A stretch of DNA of 64,000 nt, taken from contig OX465103.1 of assembly GCA_949987565.1 (NCBI GenBank), positions 24,321,963 through 24,385,962 of the forward strand, read 5' to 3'. The notes below the pieces were generated by a model. That model had not been told where the DNA came from, ran no database searches, and saw nothing but the letters and a program-made list of their open reading frames with translations. Source of the stretch: Luidia sarsii. Lineage: Eukaryota > Echinodermata > Asteroidea > Paxillosida > Luidiidae. The position numbers were made by a program, and so were the translations under genes. Positions 58,827 to 64,000 of the stretch are shown piece by piece; the first letter of the stretch is position 1, and each line of letters begins with the position of its first letter.

Positions 58827-59015
58827 AAACGCAGTGGCTGTTGTTACGGCAGTCGTCCGTGTGGTTCCCTGACTTGATTGTATTTCGTTAGCATTGCAGG
58901 CTGGTTGAACCAGTCTATTAGCTGATAGTCTGGTTCCAAGAGCTTAACATCCTGACAAATACTGTGAAGTCAGGGAACCACACGGACGACTGCCGTAACA
59001 ACAGCCACTGCGTTT
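58827..59015. mobile_element. Inverted repeat with 49-bp perfect arms
   Basis: 58827-58875 and 58967-59015 are exact reverse complements over 49 bp (arm start AAACGCAGTGGCTGTTGTTA, arm end CCGTGTGGTTCCCTGACTT) around a 91-bp centre. The centre has its own hairpin (CTGGTTGAACCAG). No coding capacity. It looks like a young MITE or foldback element; a target duplication is not clear. Confidence 0.85.
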
Positions 59016-59204
59016 AAAAAAATCAGGTTGCCAGCCAAAGTTCAACTTGTAGGCCCTATCCTAAGCTAAGCAAGCCACCTAATATTTGAATACAAGTTGA
59101 ATTTAATAAAAAACCAAATGAAATGTAGTTAGCAATCTTTTTATTATCAAGGGAGAATGTCCATGGTCAGCAAGTTTTCACGCTTAAATTCGGCCGTGAT
59201 TTGC

Positions 59205-59310
59205 GTAACGTGAAAAATGGCCGAACGTTTCGATCCAGGTAAGACCCTTCTCATCAGAGGTATTAAAGAAAAGGTCATTCTAAGACTGAAACATCAGGCC
59301 CTTTACAACA
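59205..59310. mobile_element. 'ACGTTTCGATCC' family fragment
   Basis: Left arm GGCCGAACGTTTCGATCC. Right arm (TCTAAGACTGAAACATCAGG) heavily diverged. Loop about 35 bp. Confidence 0.55.
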
Positions 59311-60229
59311 TTCTTATGAGATTTGCATTGTACTCATTTACGTCAATATATAAGCATGCGGTTTTCAGCATTTTTTGATGTATATTGCTTGCGGACAATG
59401 TCCTCAAAAGAGGATGCAGATCGCTTATTGATCATTAAATGCAAATCGATTGAGAATCGGCTGCGATCGAATCGGATGGGACTTATTCGAATCGATTGCT
59501 CTGTAAAAAAAAAAATATCGAGCGACATGTCACCAAGATCTTGGTCGTACTTATTGGTGCAAACATGAACTGGTCACGTTATTAAGGTAGTCATTGAATG
59601 CCCAACAGTTAGTGTCGTTGATTTATCAGAATCTCCCCTGATAATTGCTGATGAAACTATACACCAAACGAGGTTAAAGAGAGGAACCACGTGATATCGG
59701 CTCATTGTTCATTGCATATAGGTGTATATCATGATTCCAATGGGTGGGGAAAAAAAGCAATTCGATTATGGTTTGCCCAATCCGATGTGTAGTTTGTACT
59801 GTATGCTTATTGCTTTGCCCGACGGTCGGCTTGAAAAAAAAAGGGTTCAACGCACAGATCGGGAAAGGGACTCGAATCCGCGACTGCTGCTTTTAATATA
59901 TACGTCCTGGTTTTTTTCTTTTTCTTCAAGCAGGCAACGGGGCAAATTATTCAGCAGAGAGTGGTTATTACCACACTTTAGAAAGGCCAAAGCCTCATTG
60001 AACTGTACATTGGAGTTTTTTCTACGATCAAGCGCATGCACCGCACCAAACCATTCCATGCATTCGGCGTGCACCAGTTTGTCCTCTATGAAACGACTTA
60101 AGTGCGCACGGCACACCAATGAAAACAGAGACTACAAAAACCCGAAATCGTAGTCCAAGTGCAGACAGGCGTGACAGGAGACTTTTTTTTATATACATAT
60201 CGGCCGGGTTTATTGAAATAATGCGAGCC
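59311..60229. other. Unassigned DNA upstream of the receptor gene
   Basis: AT-rich. A 143-codon frame (59722-60153, +) has no recognisable domain. Confidence 0.4.
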
Positions 60230-60747
60230 TTATGTGTGTGGCTGTTCTTCGTATACACAGGATTCGAGCGGAACTAATCGGAGGACGTGCGCAGCTGAGT
60301 GCTTGCGGTGCATGCGTGAGAGTGCCAACGATCGCGAGCTGCATATACACGGGCAGTGAGCGGGGCCGCCACCGTCAGACGGACCCAGGTGTGCACTCGA
60401 ATCGGAGCTCGTCTCCGGCTGTAGACCAGATGTGCGTGGACGCTGCGTCGACCGGTGGACTGTGAGCGTGCCCCCCGTCTCTCTCTCTCGTCCTCACACC
60501 GCCGCACAGAGATAGTATCCTCCGCCGACCGGGGGCCCCCCACAACCATCTTCTGGCTGTAAGCATGTCCCGAGTGGACGTCAGCAGGCACCCGTGAGGA
60601 GTTAAGGCGGGCTGGGGAGCGAGCGTCCGGAGGCGCCCGAGGGAAACCCCTCCCGTCCCCACCCCTCTCCCCCCCCAGGCGATTGCCCGCTCGTCGTCGT
60701 CAGCGTCTGCCGTCCGATCCACCACCACCACCACCACCACCACCGCC
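60230..60747 (+). promoter_or_regulatory. CpG-rich 5' flank and leader of the glutamate receptor gene
   Basis: Base composition turns GC- and CpG-rich from about 60250 up to the start codon and through exon 1, as in a CpG-island promoter. No TATA box at a convincing distance. A (CCA)n run (60718-60743) lies immediately before the GCC-ATGG start context. The transcription start cannot be placed. Confidence 0.5.
60565..60597 (+). other. Upstream ORF, 10 codons
   Basis: ATG at 60565 to TGA at 60597 (MSRVDVSRHP). It is the last upstream ATG before the receptor start; no other ATG lies between 60598 and 60747. If transcribed, it could dampen translation. Position relative to the mRNA start is unknown. 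Confidence 0.35.
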
Positions 60748-61236
60748 ATGGCCGGCTCGCGGGGCGGCTTCGGCGGGCTGCTGGCGATTCTGCTCAGCCT
60801 CCGCGTCGGGAGCCGGGTCGGTCTGGCGTGGGACGTGCCGGTGGAGAGCGTGCGCCTGGACGGGGACGTGATCCTGGGCGGCCTGTTCCCCGTGCACGAG
60901 AGCGGCATCAACGGCTGCGGCGCCTTCGACCTGGGCGGCTACCAGCGCCTGGAGGCCATGGCCTACGCCCTGGCCGCCATCAACGGCGACGACAACCTGC
61001 TGCCCGGCATCCAGATCGGCGCCTACATCCTGGACACCTGCTCGCGGGACACCTACGCCCTGGAGCAGACCATGGAGTTCGTCACCTCCACCATCGCCCG
61101 CATCGACCTGAACGCCTTCACCTGCCCCAACGGGAGCGTGCCCGAGTACCGGCCGCCGCAGCCCACGCTGGGCGTGGTCGGAGCTGCCGGCAGCCCCGTC
61201 TCCACCATGGTGGCCAACATCCTGAGGCTCTTCAAG
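60748..61236 (+). CDS. Metabotropic glutamate receptor (group II/III-like), first coding exon
   Basis: Encodes the first 163 residues of a class C GPCR that senses extracellular glutamate at synapses. Residues 1-27 are a signal peptide (hydrophobic LLAILLSLRV core). From residue 36 the ligand-binding Venus flytrap domain begins: DGDVILGGLFPVHESG (38-53), GYQRLEAMAYALAAING (64-80), LDTCSRDTYALEQ (95-107), FTCPNGS (124-130) and GAAGSPVSTMVANILRLFK (145-163). LDTCSRDTYALEQ and MVANILRLFK are hallmarks of groups II/III. Expected features retained: Cys57/Cys98 (disulfide pair), Arg67 (glutamate carboxylate contact), Ser149. A possible N-glycosylation site is Asn128. Odd points: Gly63 where known receptors have Tyr/Arg/Lys, Pro150 in place of a usual Ser, and a short loop before Cys57. 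Exon 1 ends after codon 163 (phase 0) at CAAG|GTAAGG. The start was chosen for its CCGCCATGG context and the signal peptide. Third positions are strongly G/C. Confidence 0.93.
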
Positions 61237-64000
61237 GTAAGGCTTTCCCCTCCCCCAACACACCACCTTAGGTGACACTCCATCCATCCCATAGGCCCCT
61301 TGGGTGTTCACACCACAATAGTAACCAGATAAATTAAAAGCTAGGTAATTTCACACTGAAAATTGCATAACCCCCGAGACTCCGTCACCTCTGCTTAATT
61401 AGGGGGTATACATGGGTATATAGGTGCGCTAACACCAACGTTGTGCATTATTGCCTAGGGGGTAATAGGAAAAAGTATGAATCTTATATAGGCCTACTGT
61501 AATCTTATACGGCTATACTGTGTGCTATGACCGTGCTGATCATGGTGAATATACTAAGGTCGCCGTAATTCCTAGAAAACAGTCAGTTTGAACAGGCAGA
61601 ACATGTTTCCCCCAGGAGTGAGAAAGTGGGTGTAGAGTAAATCGCGGGGTGGGCTAGTTATACGGTTGGGCTGGATTTTCCCGGCGTAAAAAAAAAATAT
61701 TCCCGGAAAAACAGCTGCGCAGTGTGAAAAGTCAGAGCCCGTAGACTATAGGGTAGGCATTTAATACATGCACGAACTTAAGTAAAAGTTATTGGTTAAG
61801 TTTAGTCTGCGGTGACGCATTGTAAGGTACAGGTACTAACGATGGAGTAGGGTAAAACTAAAAGTGTTGGGCCGAATTGTTCGTCCGACTCTCATGGTCA
61901 GGTTTTGTCTCTGGGATTTTGTGATGGATTTTGAACAAACAATCAAACAGTCTGACTTTGACTGACCAGTTGGTAGTGCCGGTTGATGTTCTGGATATAG
62001 ATATTTATATTTTCCTTTGACACAACGTACAAGAAAGGTCTGGTTTTGAGCATTTCTGGTTCCGAAAAGACCATGCATGTACTTAGCTTGCCAGAGGTAC
62101 GGTGAATAATATAAACCCCGACAAGGGTACTTTCGGGTGAACTCCTGAAAAAACTTGATAACTCCTGGAAAACTTTTTACCTAGCCCCAAACTACCGGAC
62201 ATGCACGCACATAAATATGATATCATCATCACCTTTGGAAGACATATAAAGAATTCATGTATACTGCACCGTGCCTATTTTCTTGAAGGTCAACTACAAT
62301 TGTCCATAGTCCTTCTATAGTATTGCTTAGAAACGGTGAAGGCTGGTATAAAGTGCATGTCCATCCAGCAGGCTATCGTGGGTAAAATCACCACAGTAAC
62401 CGGTATACTGTGGCATCGCACATTGCCTCTATATACCTGGAGAGTGCGTGCGCATTCTTAGCATTCGTCTTGATCTCTCGCGGAATCCAAAGTCCGAAGT
62501 TCGATGCCCCGGCCCCCCACCCCACCTCCCCTCAGGAAAGTGCGAAATATTCTGACAAGTTCGGACATGCCAGTTCAAGAGCCCCCCCCCCGCCCCCGCC
62601 CCCGCCCTCTTGGCCATTTTGAGAAGAAGACAAAAAAACAATCATTCTTCAGATAGCGGAAAGGGTAATAGCACAAAATCGTCGATCGATTCGCGACAAA
62701 TTGATCTGTTGTCGTTCAACTTCGTGGATTTAGTTGCTACAAGGGGCCGGCGATATACCCATTGGCTATCGTGTACAGTTTCCTATCAACTAAGAGGATT
62801 AGTCAACGACCAAGGGTTGGAATGCATCCCGTTTTCAGAGAAAGGAAAACAAAGAAGTGCCACAAGCAGTCTTTATACTGGACAGTTGTCCCGTTTGCCA
62901 AGGGTGAAGACCTAATTTGGGAACCGTTCAAGCGGGCAGGATTCCCTAAATATTTTGGAGCTCTTGATCTTCGTGTAAGTTTGTATAAACGTGTTTAGCC
63001 CCAAACGCCTGGCTAAAGCAGGAGGGGGGTCTTCATTTGGGGAAATATGAAATGAAACTACTTAGGATTTCATATGAGCTGGGCTGGCCTGGCTTGTTTT
63101 TTTTTTTCTGCTATCGTCTGCTTTCGAGGGGAAGAGTTTTGGGTCAGTATATAGCCTGGTCTCTCGGTGCGCCAACTCCCTAGGAAATCGTCCGGCAGGG
63201 TGGACGCGTGACGTGGGGGGAGCTTGCTGCCCAGGGCCCAGCTCCTCGGACAACGGTCCCCTTGGGCTTCAGGCCTGTGGCCGGCCTCCAATTATTCCGA
63301 CCATCCTGCATGACAGCCTCCTCGCTGTCTTGTTGTGTTAGCTGCTCTTCGTCGGGACGAGGTGGGATGTGAGGGAAGCGAGGGGGATGAGGGAGAGAGA
63401 TAGAAATAGAGAGAGCGAGAGACAGAGAGACAGACAGAAAGATAGAGGCATGAGACAGAATAGGGAGAGAGGAGAGGAGGGAAACAGAGACAGAGACAGA
63501 GGCAGAGAAAGGACAGTGACAGAGACAGAGAGAGAAGGACTAAGAGCAAACAGGCAGATAGACAGAGAAAGAGATACTGAAATAGAGAGGAAGGGGAAGG
63601 GAGATACAGATACACCAGAGAGAAACACAACCAGAGAGAAACACAACCAGAGAGAAACACAACCAGAGAGAGACAGACAGAGACAGACAGACAGAGAGAG
63701 AGAGACAGAGACGGACGGACAGACAGACACAGAGAGACACGCAGACAGGGAAAGAGAAAGAAATACAGAGGAGTATAAGAGAGGAAGGGGCGTGTGTGAG
63801 AGGGGGAAAGAGATACAGAGACAGCGATCCACAGACAGATAGAGAGACGGGAGGAAACTGGGAGACAGAGGGAGAGGCAGAGAAAGATAGAGAGACATAG
63901 CGACCGGATGGTTTTTCGACGATTGTTCTGCCGGGCTCTGATCCCATCAGCCGGGCCGGGGGTGGGGTGGGGGAGCTCGTCCAATGTTGACCGAGCTGAA
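61237..64000 (+). other. First intron of the glutamate receptor gene (continues past the window)
   Basis: Begins with the donor GTAAGG. No downstream exon (the next block should start near I-P-Q-I/V-S-Y) is visible in any frame through 64000. It holds a C/G-rich run at 62580-62605, an AT-rich middle and the simple-repeat tract at 63380-63900. Assignment rests on the exon before it. Confidence 0.75.
63380..63900. repeat. (GA)n/(GACA)n tract with a 16-bp tandem unit
   Basis: GAGAGACAGACAGA-type sequence. At about 63612-63672 a 16-bp unit (CCAGAGAGAAACACAA) repeats three to four times. Frames here are compositional. Confidence 0.95.

Noticed and set aside
59845..59900. B-box-like GACTCGAATCC suggesting a tRNA
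   Set aside because: No matching A box, stems or acceptor ends at tRNA spacing.
59722..60153. 143-codon frame just upstream of the receptor gene
   Set aside because: No domain; crosses poly-A/T runs and lacks splice or start signals.
60700..61311. 203-codon minus-strand frame over the receptor exon
   Set aside because: Shadow of a GC-rich coding exon. The + strand frame has the conserved receptor motifs, signal peptide and splice donor.

Overview
This is a eukaryotic nuclear window, almost certainly from a marine invertebrate. The reasons are interrupted coding with a clear splice donor, many miniature inverted-repeat transposable elements (MITEs), decayed non-LTR retrotransposons and very abundant simple repeats. 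The repeat families feel like those of an echinoderm, hemichordate or amphioxus genome, but no single-copy marker fixes the taxon, so that is low-confidence inference. There is one 200-base assembly gap (14866-15065).

Only one host gene can be supported: the first coding exon of a metabotropic glutamate receptor (group II/III-like) on the + strand at 60748-61236. It has a GC-rich leader, a strong Kozak context, a signal peptide, the start of the ligand-binding (Venus flytrap) domain and a GTAAGG donor. Its intron runs to the end of the window and exon 2 is not present.

The other ~60 kb is a graveyard of mobile DNA. From left to right: a (GGGGAT)n array (575-1250); (GA)n (2104-2480); the C-terminal end of a LINE on the minus strand (4064-4318); a short-TIR MITE family with 'TTTCAC' ends (6004, 13671, 21186 and the interrupted copy at 22692); a TTAA-flanked MITE family (10021, 12240, 28158, 43093, 54317); a long foldback element (11824-12081); a TIR element carrying a 21-bp tandem array, present twice in opposite orientation (13040-13416 and 30082-30875); a LINE tail (16983-17778) with a TGTGACCCGG-ended MITE inserted in its reading frame (second MITE copy at 40001); a ~70-copy array of a 29-bp unit nested in a MITE (22724-25119); further 21-bp (32640-32941) and 25/24-bp (47300-47912) arrays; a pogo/Tigger-like MITE (37150-37322); a 5'-truncated LINE with zinc-knuckle and poly-A tail (52546-53220); and a 49-bp perfect inverted repeat (58827-59015). 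Between them lie long polypurine/polypyrimidine tracts.

The most interesting signal is a recurring architecture: three of the four minisatellites sit inside an inverted-repeat mobile element. For the 29-bp array, an unexpanded 1.4-copy 'seed' of the same unit with the same 29-bp spacing exists elsewhere in the window (33398-33438). This suggests that MITEs here carry short internal direct repeats that expand into variable-number arrays. Most long open frames in the window are by-products of these repeats and are not listed as genes.
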